Source of the DNA: Neobacillus soli NBRC 102451
GTDB taxonomy: Bacteria; Bacillota; Bacilli; Bacillales; Cytobacillaceae
DNA: 64,000 nt
Direction: 5' to 3'
Assembly: GCF_001591665.1 (NCBI RefSeq)
Contig: NZ_BCVI01000007.1
Location: 1-64,000 of the forward strand
Positions within the stretch are counted from its first letter, which is position 1; every line of letters begins with the position of its first letter. The translations under genes were made by a program, and so were the position numbers. A model generated the notes under the pieces. The model was given only the letters and a program-made list of their open reading frames with translations. It was not told the DNA's origin and searched no databases. Shown piece by piece: positions 52,999 through 60,698 of the stretch.

Positions 52999-53652
52999 TT
53001 AGTTTCCAGCTTTTGTCGATAGCAAATTTAATACAAGGTTTACTGCGATGGCATCGTCCAAATAACCAATCGGAAAAATGTAATCAGGAATCACATCGAC
53101 CGAAGTAATAAAATAAATCAATGCGCTCCCAATAATCGCGAGTTCAACCGGAGTACCTCTTTTTAAACGAAACCGATCAAACAAATCCTTCAAATGATTA
53201 ATAAAAGGACCAATGCTGCCAACTTTCATCAGTTTATCCCCAAAGCTCTTAAGAATGGTATCTTTCCCCTCTTCTGTCTGGGAATATTGTTGATAATTAG
53301 TTAATTGCTGTTCCACGCTTTCAATCGTGAATTTATTATTATATAAGTCAGAGGATTCGAGGATGTTTTGAATGCTGTCAATAGACGAATGAATATCAGA
53401 ATGCTGGTTTTCCGGCCTCTGATCAATGGAATATCCCGCGGCTACAAACAGGTCTGCGACAGGAACATTAAGACAATCAGCAAATTTTTGTAAATGCTCT
53501 GGATTTGCTTTTCGTTTATTGTTTATGATCCGTGAGATGGTAGCGGTATCGATCTCAGTAAGTTCGCTAAGTTTCCTCATCGATAAGGATTGTTCCTTCA
53601 ATAATTCTTTTAATAGTGAACCGAGTTTGTTAGAATTTCGCATTTCAGACAT
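52999..53652 (-). CDS. XRE-type HTH protein fused to DUF1232
   Basis: 217 residues from ATG 53652 (MSEMRNSNKLGSLLKELL), preceded by AAAGGGAAG; 7 more codons are open. Residues about 10-65 form a Cro/CI-type HTH (LSMRKLSELTEIDTATISRIINNKRKANPEHLQKFADCL). The C-terminal 80 residues are a DUF1232 membrane-associated domain (AIIGSALIYFITSVDVIPDYIFPIGYLDDAIAVNL). Regulator with a membrane or signal-sensing part; target genes not known. A strong promoter with an overlapping palindrome lies upstream, fitting autoregulation. Confidence 0.85.
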   Translation of the reverse strand: MSEMRNSNKLGSLLKELLKEQSLSMRKLSELTEIDTATISRIINNKRKANPEHLQKFADCLNVPVADLFVAAGYSIDQRPENQHSDIHSSIDSIQNILESSDLYNNKFTIESVEQQLTNYQQYSQTEEGKDTILKSFGDKLMKVGSIGPFINHLKDLFDRFRLKRGTPVELAIIGSALIYFITSVDVIPDYIFPIGYLDDAIAVNLVLNLLSTKAGN

Positions 53653-53774
53653 ACCAAACTTCCCTTTCTGCAATGAAAATTTTACAGTTATACCAAATCA
53701 ATATAACCATTCTAATATGAAAATCTATTAAACTAATAAAAACGAAGAGTATTCGGAAAGTTGTATCCTTGAGA

Positions 53775-53804
53775 AATATACCCCAACGTTGACACTTTGT
53801 CAAC
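53775..53804 (-). promoter_or_regulatory. Strong sigma-A promoter with palindromic operator
   Basis: Minus strand TTGACA (53798-53803), 17-base spacer, TATATT (53775-53780). The -35 lies inside the palindrome GTTGACA-CTT-TGTCAAC (53788-53804), a likely operator, perhaps for the HTH protein it drives. Confidence 0.65.
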
Positions 53805-53821
53805 AAAAGATCTTTATATTG

Positions 53822-54463
53822 TTAAAACTTAAAAAATGCTAAAATAGCAATCACTAATATGATAATGCCACTGATTATTGTTCCAAAGTCTCCAAGTGTA
53901 TACGAGCCAATCCGTACTGCAGATAATTTGTCACCTAGCTTCACGCCTGCCCAAACACTGATAATACTACCTATTGCAGCAGTAAGAGAAATAGCTAACG
54001 GTGATAACCCAAGTAAGCCAGCACCTAATCCATTAGTAAGCGCATTTGCCGATAATGCTACCCCAAGAATCGCAGCCTCCCCCCAACCAATTTCACCAGA
54101 GTTATCAACATCGGCCTCCTCAGGATTCCTTAGTACCTCTTTTATGCTTGGAGATTGATGTGGAGTATTATCCGTGCTTACGGCCAATGTCCCTTTTTTA
54201 CGAGGGGCACCCAATAGAATAACCCTAATTCCAATAATAAATAGGAAAAACGCTCCAATGATCACCGGGAACATTCCGGGAAGAATTTTTGACAGCCAAA
54301 GTCCAAACGAGATCCCCGTGATACTCATTAGAAAACAAATCAACCCAATCAATAAATTGGCACCTAACCCCATTCGTATTTTTCTAATCCCATATGAAAG
54401 CCCTACTCCTAAATTATCGATACTTGACGATACAGCGAACGCCAAAATGATTAGCCAAGACAA
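53822..54463 (-). CDS. ytaF: Sporulation membrane protein YtaF (MntP-like)
   Basis: 213 residues, six membrane helices in two inverted halves (SSSIDNLGVGLSYGIRKIR in the first; LSANALTNGLGAGLLGL in the second), the MntP/YtaF fold of Mn2+ exporters. YtaF in B. subtilis is linked to sporulation. The central soluble loop holds DVDNSGEIGWGE at 118-129, which matches the 12-residue EF-hand loop pattern exactly (DxDxSGxIxxxE). It may bind Ca2+ or Mn2+. Single gene, reads toward the HTH promoter. Confidence 0.88.
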   Translation of the reverse strand: MSWLIILAFAVSSSIDNLGVGLSYGIRKIRMGLGANLLIGLICFLMSITGISFGLWLSKILPGMFPVIIGAFFLFIIGIRVILLGAPRKKGTLAVSTDNTPHQSPSIKEVLRNPEEADVDNSGEIGWGEAAILGVALSANALTNGLGAGLLGLSPLAISLTAAIGSIISVWAGVKLGDKLSAVRIGSYTLGDFGTIISGIIILVIAILAFFKF

Positions 54464-54631
54464 TGTAGATCACCCCTATTTTTTACATTGTATTGTTCAG
54501 ATTGACAAAAAGTGCTATTTATTTTCAAACTGTTGATAAAAGGTCAACAGCTGCTAATATTCTAATGGTTGTTTACTGCACCTTTAGTGGTGACCATATT
54601 AGGGGTTAGTGGTATTTTTTGTTATACAAAT

Positions 54632-54658
54632 AAAAGAACTCAGTCGCTTTGAACTGAG
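54632..54658 (-). terminator. Terminator of the 54771 small membrane gene
   Basis: Stem CTCAGT (54639-54644) / ACTGAG (54653-54658) with flanking pairs; minus-strand TTCTTTTATTT follows. A second inverted pair GACCGAC (54687-54693) / GTCGGTC (54719-54725) with a plus-strand T7 lies between it and the gene. Confidence 0.5.
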
Positions 54659-54770
54659 CTATCCCAAATATCCACCATCATTATAAGACCGACAATCAAA
54701 TCCATTAAACGAAACTGCGTCGGTCGGTTTTTTACGTTTATTTTTCAAGCCGTTTTAGGGATTGTTAATA

Positions 54771-54992
54771 TTATTCTTCCCTTTTACCTTGACTAACCAC
54801 CTTAATTAATTCACCAATCTTTTCATTTCTCTCTTGGTCTAATTTTAATTTTGCTTTCATGAACAAAATTACCTTAACAACGAAATAAATGCCAAAACCA
54901 GTAAGCACTAAATATAAAATAATTGGTAAAAAAGTAAAAATAATTAAACCACCCTCTGAAGCAAACAATGATCCACCTAAGTTACTAAACAT
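54771..54992 (-). CDS. Small membrane protein, unknown
   Basis: 73 residues; TTTGGAGG before ATG. One membrane helix (about 17-45, LIIFTFLPIILYLVLTGFGIYFVVKVILFM) and a charged amphipathic C-terminal helix (KLKLDQERNEKIGELIKVV). Resembles DUF4083-type small Bacillus membrane proteins. Function unknown. Confidence 0.7.
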   Translation of the reverse strand: MFSNLGGSLFASEGGLIIFTFLPIILYLVLTGFGIYFVVKVILFMKAKLKLDQERNEKIGELIKVVSQGKREE

Positions 54993-55152
54993 GTTAATTC
55001 CTCCAAATTGTTAAATATATCTATAGTATACATCTTCCTTAGGCAATCAGTTAATTGAATAATCGTTATCTACAAACCGGAATTACCATGTAGAATAAAA
55101 TAGTATTTTGGATTAATAGAATAAAAACATAACAATTGTGGAGGTTTGAGCC

Positions 55153-55233
55153 TTGAAAAAAGTAGTAATTACTATTTTAGTAATCCTCGTCATCTTAACC
55201 TTAATATACTTTCTTACGAGTACTTTGCCATAG
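55153..55233 (+). CDS. Single-helix membrane peptide, 26 residues
   Basis: TTG start with GTGGAGG 8 bases upstream. Translation KKVVITILVILVILTLIYFL forms one membrane helix, ending TSTLP. A terminator follows 8 bases after the stop. The full set of RBS, short frame and terminator supports a real small membrane peptide; regulatory or toxin-like roles are speculation. Confidence 0.6.
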   Translation: MKKVVITILVILVILTLIYFLTSTLP

Positions 55234-55241
55234 TTGCGAAA

Positions 55242-55267
55242 AAGGACGCCTATTAGCAGACGTCCTT
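55242..55267. terminator. Terminator of the 26-residue peptide gene
   Basis: Stem AAGGACG (55242-55248) / CGTCCTT (55261-55267) with A-rich flanks on both sides. Confidence 0.65.
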
Positions 55268-55344
55268 AAAAATATATCAATAGAAAACAGCAGTTTCTGT
55301 TAAGATTGGCATTCCACGACATGAGGGATAAATGACAAGTCAAG

Positions 55345-56346
55345 TTACCAAGGGTACTCCCCTTCCTTATGTTTATCTGTTTTGGAAAAATAAGCGGGCT
55401 GGTAGCTGCGGACAAATTTACGGGTGTTAGCGTTGATATATCCTGAACCAAAGGTCGGGTCTTCTGACCGCCACACCCCATTTAACATGATTTCATTCCA
55501 GGCATGATTTTCCCCGTACGCCACTTTTGCTTTAATTCCGACCGCACGGTGCAGGGCAGCACTTAAATGAGCATAGCCTGTACACAGCACATTGCGAGTT
55601 TGATAGGTTTGAACGGCAGAATACGTAGGCGGATTGGCAGCATTAACCAACGGGGCGTTGTAGGCAATATTCTTTGCCACCCACTCGAAAATAGCCCGCG
55701 ATTTGTCTGTATCCGTTTGTTTTCCATTGGTTATATTTTGGGCAAGCGCCGTAATAGCAGGGTCATTGCTTTGAATCATAAAACTTGGCAATAAAAAAGG
55801 GTCGCCGTCAGTTAAATGATATTTGGCATAGCCTAAGACCTTATCAGGATCATCCGCTATTCCCTTGTAATATTCATCCACATTAATAATAACGTCTCCC
55901 ACACTATAATGAAGTGGATATTCATAATCTATTTTTCCATTGGTAAAAGGAACCTTGATCGTTGCCTTCTTATCGGCGCGCGCTTCTTGAATATATAAAA
56001 TCACTCCATCAGCCTTGTTGAATTCTCCATAGGGGGTTGCTTTTCCTGTTATGACTAACTTCCCGTTTACAACCGTGACCTGATAGGTTTGGATTTTCGT
56101 TGGTTGATAGTTTCCAACCGTCGAAGCCGGTACGGAAGGCTCAATTTTTTGTTCAGTTGCTGTTGGTTGATTCGTTTCCGGTTGTGAAGGAATAATTACT
56201 TCCTGGTTTGGCTGCTCCGTTAATTGGGAATTTTCTAAGTTCAAGTTCAGTAAACTTTTTATTTGTGCTATTGAAGGGAGCATGTCTTTTTGCGATAGGT
56301 AGAATAGTGCATATACACCAATTAAGAGAACAATAAGTTTCTTCAA
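55345..56346 (-). CDS. Transglutaminase-like domain protein, exported or membrane-anchored
   Basis: 333 residues. N-terminal hydrophobic segment (2-18) as signal or anchor; a Pro/Thr/Gln-rich linker (about 40-80), a beta domain (85-180), then a transglutaminase-like core: SRAIFEWVAKNIAYN, nucleophile Cys in TRNVLCTGYAHLSAALHRAVGI, His in ENHAWNEIMLNG, Asp in RSEDPTFGSGY. Such bacterial proteins act as cysteine proteases or crosslinkers on the cell surface. Related Bacillus proteins lie near germination or wall genes, but nothing here fixes the role. Confidence 0.85.
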   Translation of the reverse strand: MKKLIVLLIGVYALFYLSQKDMLPSIAQIKSLLNLNLENSQLTEQPNQEVIIPSQPETNQPTATEQKIEPSVPASTVGNYQPTKIQTYQVTVVNGKLVITGKATPYGEFNKADGVILYIQEARADKKATIKVPFTNGKIDYEYPLHYSVGDVIINVDEYYKGIADDPDKVLGYAKYHLTDGDPFLLPSFMIQSNDPAITALAQNITNGKQTDTDKSRAIFEWVAKNIAYNAPLVNAANPPTYSAVQTYQTRNVLCTGYAHLSAALHRAVGIKAKVAYGENHAWNEIMLNGVWRSEDPTFGSGYINANTRKFVRSYQPAYFSKTDKHKEGEYPW

Positions 56347-56550
56347 GACGGACCACCTCCACTTTCTTATTAATACTTTAGACTATTAAAATAGGAGACT
56401 CAACTAAAATGCACGGGTTAATTATCATAACGATTCATTTATTATGCCAACGAAAACAACCAAACACAAAAAACCGTTTCAGAAATGAAACAGTTAAAAG
56501 GTTAGTATATATGGGCTGCAACAAATGTCCGAATGGTTCAATACCCGAAA

Positions 56551-56754
56551 TTATTTATTACATGACAAAGACCAATTAAATCCAAAAAAGTCCTTACTTA
56601 CTTTGGGAAAGCCGTTTGCTTCGTAACAGGCATTTGATGAATCCATAATGGCAAAGTGTGTTGTTAACGAGGTATAACCAACGATAAAAAATAGTGTAAC
56701 GAAAAAGGTAACGATTACGCTTGCTAACGTAAATGAATTGGACCTTTGCTTCAT
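56551..56754 (-). CDS. Small membrane protein with two C-terminal Cys
   Basis: 67 residues from ATG 56754 (MKQRSNSFTLASVIV), after GGGAGTG; a longer in-frame start lies 18 bases upstream. One membrane helix (about 10-32), then an outward-facing tail with Cys43 and Cys65 (NACYEANGFPKVSKDFFG, SLSCNK), which may form a disulfide. Not recognised. Monocistronic. Confidence 0.6.
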   Translation of the reverse strand: MKQRSNSFTLASVIVTFFVTLFFIVGYTSLTTHFAIMDSSNACYEANGFPKVSKDFFGFNWSLSCNK

Positions 56755-57026
56755 TTTTTCACTCCCAATCAATGACTTAATGATAATCTGCCTCGTTGTT
56801 TTTTGTTTATTTTAACATAAACATCACATGATTTCTTCAAGAGGACTTCAAAATGATCCAAATTTTTAATTAATACTCACTTTTATACATTAATTCCTTT
56901 CTCCTAGGACGCTTATAGTTCTAAGTTAACCTAACTAATTGATAGCATTATTTTATACATCTTCGATTGTATTTTCTTTTGGTATAATATTCTTTAAGAA
57001 TGGCAAAAAAATTTAGAGGTGGCAGC

Positions 57027-58979
57027 ATGAAGAAAACGATTGGCATGTTTGCCCATGTGGATGCCGGCAAAACCACATTGGCGGAACAACTGCTTTTCCA
57101 TACGAAAACGATTAAGCAAAGGGGCCGTGTCGACCATCAGGATACCTTTCTCGATACGCATGACATTGAAAAACAAAGAGGCATTACCGTATTTGCCGAC
57201 CAAGCGCAGTTATCTTTTAACAATTCCAATTATTATTTAATCGATACCCCGGGGCATGTCGACTTTTCTCCAGAAATGGAACGGGCAATTCAAGTGATGG
57301 ATTACGCGATTATCATCATAAGTGCTGTTGAAGGGATTGAAGGACATACCGAAACCGTTTGGAGGCTCCTCCAACAACATCATGTCCCCGCCTTTTTCTT
57401 TATCAACAAAATCGATCGGACCGGTGCTGATACAGGTAAAGTCGTGGACGAAATCAGAGGCAATTTAACATCAGATGTTTTTGATATGACCAATACGCTA
57501 GAGAAGGGCGAAATGAGCGAAGAACTTATCGAATTTATTGCAGAGCGGGACGAATCCGTTTTGGAAAAATACATAGATACTGGTTATGAACCTGGGCTTT
57601 GGTTAGAAACGTTGAAAAAGCTGGTAAGGGAAAAACAAATTTTTCTTTCAGTAAGTGGCTCAGCATTACAAGATATTGGTGTCGGCAGCTTTTTGGAAAA
57701 AATAGACCTGTTAACGACGACGGACTATGTAAGTGAAGGCACTTTTTCTGGCCGCGTTTATAAAATTCGCTATGATGAAAAAGGGACGAGAATTACTTTT
57801 ATCAAAGCTCAAAGCGGGACATTAAAGGTACGCGAAGAAATTAGTTACGGCGAGGATGAAAACAGCTTATCCGAAAAAATCACCCAAATCCGTTTATATA
57901 ACGGCACTAAATTTAAACTGGTTGATCAAGCAGGATCTGGTGATATTTTTGCTGTTACAGGATTGTCCTCCGCTTCAGCTGGTGATGGCTTAGGAACATT
58001 AAAGGAAAAGGCCGCCTACGAAATGGTCTCGGCACTAAAGTCCAGAGTGATTTTTGATTCATCCATGAATGTAAAAGAAGTCTTACGATATTTTAAAATG
58101 CTGGACGCCGAAGATCCCTCTTTAAATGTAACCTGGGAAGAACGATCACAGGAGATTCATATTCATGTCATGGGAATCATCCAGCTTGAAGTTCTCAAAC
58201 AAATCGTAAAGGACCGCTTTCATTTTGATATCTCATTTGCTGAACCGGAAATTCTTTATAAAGAAACCCTTGATACGGATGTAATTGGTTATGGTCATTT
58301 TGAACCGTTAGGGCATTACGCGGAGATTCATCTAAAGTTAGAGCCAGCCCCTAGAAATAGCGGTATTACTTTTGAGAGTGTCTGCCATACGGATCACCTA
58401 TCGATCGGAACGCAGAACGTAATCCGAACCCACCTTTTTGAGAGGAATCATCATGGGATACTAACAGGCTCCCCTATTACGGATATGAAAATCACGTTAA
58501 TAACAGGACGGGCCCATATTAAACATACCTCTGGCGGCGATTTTAGAGAGGCCTCCTACCGTGCATTACGGCAGGGCTTAGAAAAAGCTGCTAACATCGT
58601 GCTTGAACCGTTCTATGATTTTAAGATCAAGATGGATTTGGACTATATGGGAAAAGTGCTGACAGATATCCAAAATGCGCACGGCAGCTTCGATGCGCCA
58701 ATTACGGAAGGAAATAAAGTCATTTTAACCGGTAAAGTCCCAGTGGCAACCTTCATGAACTATGGTCCTGAATTCGCCTCGATCACACAAGGAAAAGGCA
58801 TCTTAAATCTCATAGTCGGTGGCTATTATCCGTGTCATAATCAAGTCCAGGTCGTTGAAAGGATTCAATACAATAAAGCTGCTGATCCGGAATATACCTC
58901 ATCTTCGATCTTCTGTTCGAAAGGACTGGGCTACTCTGTTCCATGGGATCTGGTGGAAGCGGAAATGCATTGTAAATAA
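57027..58979 (+). CDS. Tet(M)-like ribosomal-protection-type translation GTPase
   Basis: 650 residues from ATG 57027 (MKKTIGMFAHVDAGKTT), with GAGGTGG 4 bases upstream; an ATG at 57000 has no RBS. EF-G-like GTPase: G1 AHVDAGKT at 9-16, G2 QRGITV, G3 DTPGHVDF, G4 NKID. The domain order and the ITGRAHIKHTSGGDFREASYRALRQGL stretch in domain IV are like Tet(M)/Tet(O). Length is near the 639 of Tet(M). Chromosomal members in bacilli often do not give tetracycline resistance, so resistance is not claimed. Confidence 0.85.
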   Translation: MKKTIGMFAHVDAGKTTLAEQLLFHTKTIKQRGRVDHQDTFLDTHDIEKQRGITVFADQAQLSFNNSNYYLIDTPGHVDFSPEMERAIQVMDYAIIIISAVEGIEGHTETVWRLLQQHHVPAFFFINKIDRTGADTGKVVDEIRGNLTSDVFDMTNTLEKGEMSEELIEFIAERDESVLEKYIDTGYEPGLWLETLKKLVREKQIFLSVSGSALQDIGVGSFLEKIDLLTTTDYVSEGTFSGRVYKIRYDEKGTRITFIKAQSGTLKVREEISYGEDENSLSEKITQIRLYNGTKFKLVDQAGSGDIFAVTGLSSASAGDGLGTLKEKAAYEMVSALKSRVIFDSSMNVKEVLRYFKMLDAEDPSLNVTWEERSQEIHIHVMGIIQLEVLKQIVKDRFHFDISFAEPEILYKETLDTDVIGYGHFEPLGHYAEIHLKLEPAPRNSGITFESVCHTDHLSIGTQNVIRTHLFERNHHGILTGSPITDMKITLITGRAHIKHTSGGDFREASYRALRQGLEKAANIVLEPFYDFKIKMDLDYMGKVLTDIQNAHGSFDAPITEGNKVILTGKVPVATFMNYGPEFASITQGKGILNLIVGGYYPCHNQVQVVERIQYNKAADPEYTSSSIFCSKGLGYSVPWDLVEAEMHCK

Positions 58980-58982
58980 GAA

Positions 58983-58997
58983 TGGTGTCAGGCACCA
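58983..58997. repeat. Intergenic palindrome copy
   Basis: TGGTGTCAGGCACCA, 4 bases after the Tet-like stop and 21 bases before the 52-bp tandem array. Confidence 0.9.
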
Positions 58998-59018
58998 ACT
59001 TAAAGCTGAACATCTTTT

Positions 59019-59253
59019 CAGTCAATGAAATGCCCTTTCATTTACCGTGGAGGTCCAATTTTTCTCTTTTCGGTAAATGAAAGGCTCTTCCATTTACAAT
59101 GGTGGCCCATTATTTATCTTTTGGGTCAATGAAACCAACTTCCATTTACCATGGAGACTCTATTTTACTCTTTTCGGTCAATGAAAGGCTCTTCCATTTA
59201 CCATGGAGGCCCATTATTTCTCTTTTGGGTCAATGAAACATTTTCATTGACCG
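59019..59253. repeat. 52-bp tandem repeat array (4.5 units)
   Basis: Units begin at 59019, 59071, 59123, 59175 and 59227 (last one partial), with exact 52-base period. Each unit has the form sGGTCAATGAAA, about 9 bases, TTCCATTTACCATGGAGG, then a T-rich tail ending CTTTT, so each contains an inverted pair GGTmAATG / CATTTACC. The partial unit closes as GGTCAATGAAACATTTTCATTGACC, a perfect hairpin. Frames crossing it have no RBS; I regard it as noncoding. Confidence 0.9.
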
Positions 59254-59307
59254 TTTTAATATGTTTCACCCATTTGTTTCATAAAATATTAAAATGGATA
59301 AAAGAGA

Positions 59308-59961
59308 CTAGACCACCTTATTTTCCTTATAGTCCCTTCTATTCCGAACAAAAATGAGAGTAAAGAGCTGTCTAGAGATGAGATGCACAAATGCCCCAAT
59401 CGGAACGGCATATAAATCCAGCCAAAATCCTTCCTGGTACTGTTCCGGATTTTCAACTAGCGAAAATGTCTGGATTCCACCAAAAAGCAGAGATGGAACT
59501 AAAAAGAAAAGCCATGGATTTGAAAGCCATTTCGATTTAAATTGATCATTAATGGCTTCAAAGATAACCTCGGCAGCACCCACAATAAATGCTACTATAA
59601 AGAAACCCATAATCACACTATCCATAGGTAAAGCATTTACGAACTCAGGATGATAATATTCCGTTACCGAATAAGAAACAAGGCATAAAAAAGCGGTGAC
59701 AAAAACTACATTCCACAAATATCGAACCACTTTGTAAAAAGGGAATATTGCTTTTTTCATTTCCCAATTCAAATTTTTTTCATTACCAAACGATTCCATT
59801 GCCTGAAGAATCGCTTCATCCTTTGTATTCCCCTTTACCATCAGGTCGTTGACATGTTCATGAAAGTGAGCATAAAGCTCTTCTTCAAAATCTGCTTTTT
59901 CATCATCGTTCATGGGCAAATCAGAGACGATTTCTTTTATATAGCGTTCAATTTCTTTCAT
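59308..59961 (-). CDS. HAAS-domain membrane protein (PadR partner)
   Basis: 217 residues. N-terminal 65 residues form a HAAS/DUF1700-type helical domain (EIERYIKEIVSDLPMNDDEKADFEEELYAHFHEHV, EAILQAMESFG), followed by four membrane helices (about 80-105, 115-140, 155-172, 180-205). Its ATG overlaps the PadR stop (ATGA-type overlap at 59958-59961), so the pair is translationally coupled. PadR-HAAS pairs are thought to sense envelope states; function not known. Confidence 0.8.
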   Translation of the reverse strand: MKEIERYIKEIVSDLPMNDDEKADFEEELYAHFHEHVNDLMVKGNTKDEAILQAMESFGNEKNLNWEMKKAIFPFYKVVRYLWNVVFVTAFLCLVSYSVTEYYHPEFVNALPMDSVIMGFFIVAFIVGAAEVIFEAINDQFKSKWLSNPWLFFLVPSLLFGGIQTFSLVENPEQYQEGFWLDLYAVPIGAFVHLISRQLFTLIFVRNRRDYKENKVV

Positions 59962-60284
59962 GAAAAACCCTCCAATGTCTTGTCAATTAACTGATTGATT
60001 TGTTTCCAGTTATTCAATTTTTCTGTAAGAATCTTGCGCCCATCTTCAGTAATGGAATAATATTTCCTTCTGTTCCCATCCAGCTCTTGACTCCAGTACG
60101 ATGTAACACAGCCTTTATTTTTTAACCTTTTTAACGCCGGATACAGCGTTCCCTCGTTCATATGGTAGGCTTCATCGCTCAACACGCGTAATTTCTTCGT
60201 CATTTCATAACCATAACAATCTACTTCCACCAATAAGGAAAGTAATAAGATCTCAATACTGCCTTTTAGCAACTCTCTATCCAT
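59958..60284 (-). CDS. PadR-family transcriptional regulator
   Basis: 108 residues from ATG 60284 (MDRELLKGSIEILLLSLL), preceded by GGAGGGTACGAT. Classic short PadR: LLKGSIEILLLSLLVEVDCYGYEM, then EGTLYPALKRLKNKGCVTSYW (recognition helix and wing) and RKYYSITEDGRKILTEKLNNW. Direct repeats and a palindrome lie in its upstream region, typical for autoregulation of PadR genes. Coupled with the HAAS membrane protein. Confidence 0.92.
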   Translation of the reverse strand: MDRELLKGSIEILLLSLLVEVDCYGYEMTKKLRVLSDEAYHMNEGTLYPALKRLKNKGCVTSYWSQELDGNRRKYYSITEDGRKILTEKLNNWKQINQLIDKTLEGFS

Positions 60285-60311
60285 ATCGTACCCTCCAAAT
60301 ATTACTAGTAA

Positions 60312-60343
60312 CATTGTATAACAATGCACATCGTATAACAATG
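60312..60343 (-). promoter_or_regulatory. Candidate PadR operator
   Basis: Palindrome CATTGT-ATA-ACAATG (60312-60326) and a direct repeat of GTATAACAATG at 60316-60326 and 60333-60343 (17-base phase), 28-59 bases upstream of the padR start and overlapping TATAC-type -10 sequences. Confidence 0.55.
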
Positions 60344-60359
60344 TATAATTGTAAAAAAA

Positions 60360-60590
60360 CTTTGAAAGAATTCAATGATATTAAAAAGCAGTGTGATTTT
60401 CCTCTCATTCAAAAATGTTTCCATCCGCCCTTTGGCGCAGTTTATGTAAATCTACTATTAAAAGGGATTCTTTTTACGTTAATAATGCCCTCTTTACTTA
60501 GTTTTTCATTGACTCGATTCAAGCGCCTGTAGCATGTTCTGATTAGGTCTGCGATTTCTGTAAGGTTTGATGTTGTAGTACAGTTTCTAT
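60360..60590. other. Intergenic region upstream of the PadR gene
   Basis: Part of a 413-base gap (60285-60698). Beyond the operator and the TerC terminator nothing is recognised; open frames here lack ribosome binding sites. Confidence 0.5.
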
Positions 60591-60593
60591 ATA

Positions 60594-60631
60594 ACAAAAA
60601 AATGACTATAAAATTAATTTAATAGTCATTT
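60594..60631 (-). terminator. Terminator of the TerC gene
   Basis: Stem AAATGACTAT (60600-60609) / ATAGTCATTT (60622-60631); minus-strand T7. Confidence 0.75.
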
Positions 60632-60698
60632 ACATTTTTTTGTTTGTGAAACGTAACGGAAGCCGTTAACATTTTTGACCTTTGGCTTTTTAAAGATT

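Noticed and set aside
57027..58979. Calling the GTPase a tetracycline resistance determinant
   Set aside because: Family likeness alone does not show resistance; chromosomal relatives often do not confer it, and mobile context is missing.
59019..59253. Possible CRISPR array (52-bp period)
   Set aside because: The whole unit is repeated, so there are no unique spacers, and no cas gene is near.
59151..59357. Open frame across the 52-bp array
   Set aside because: No RBS, composition dictated by the repeat, and it overlaps the end of the HAAS gene on the other strand.
60314..60532. 72-codon plus-strand frame upstream of padR
   Set aside because: Lies over the operator and promoter region with no RBS and no recognisable family.
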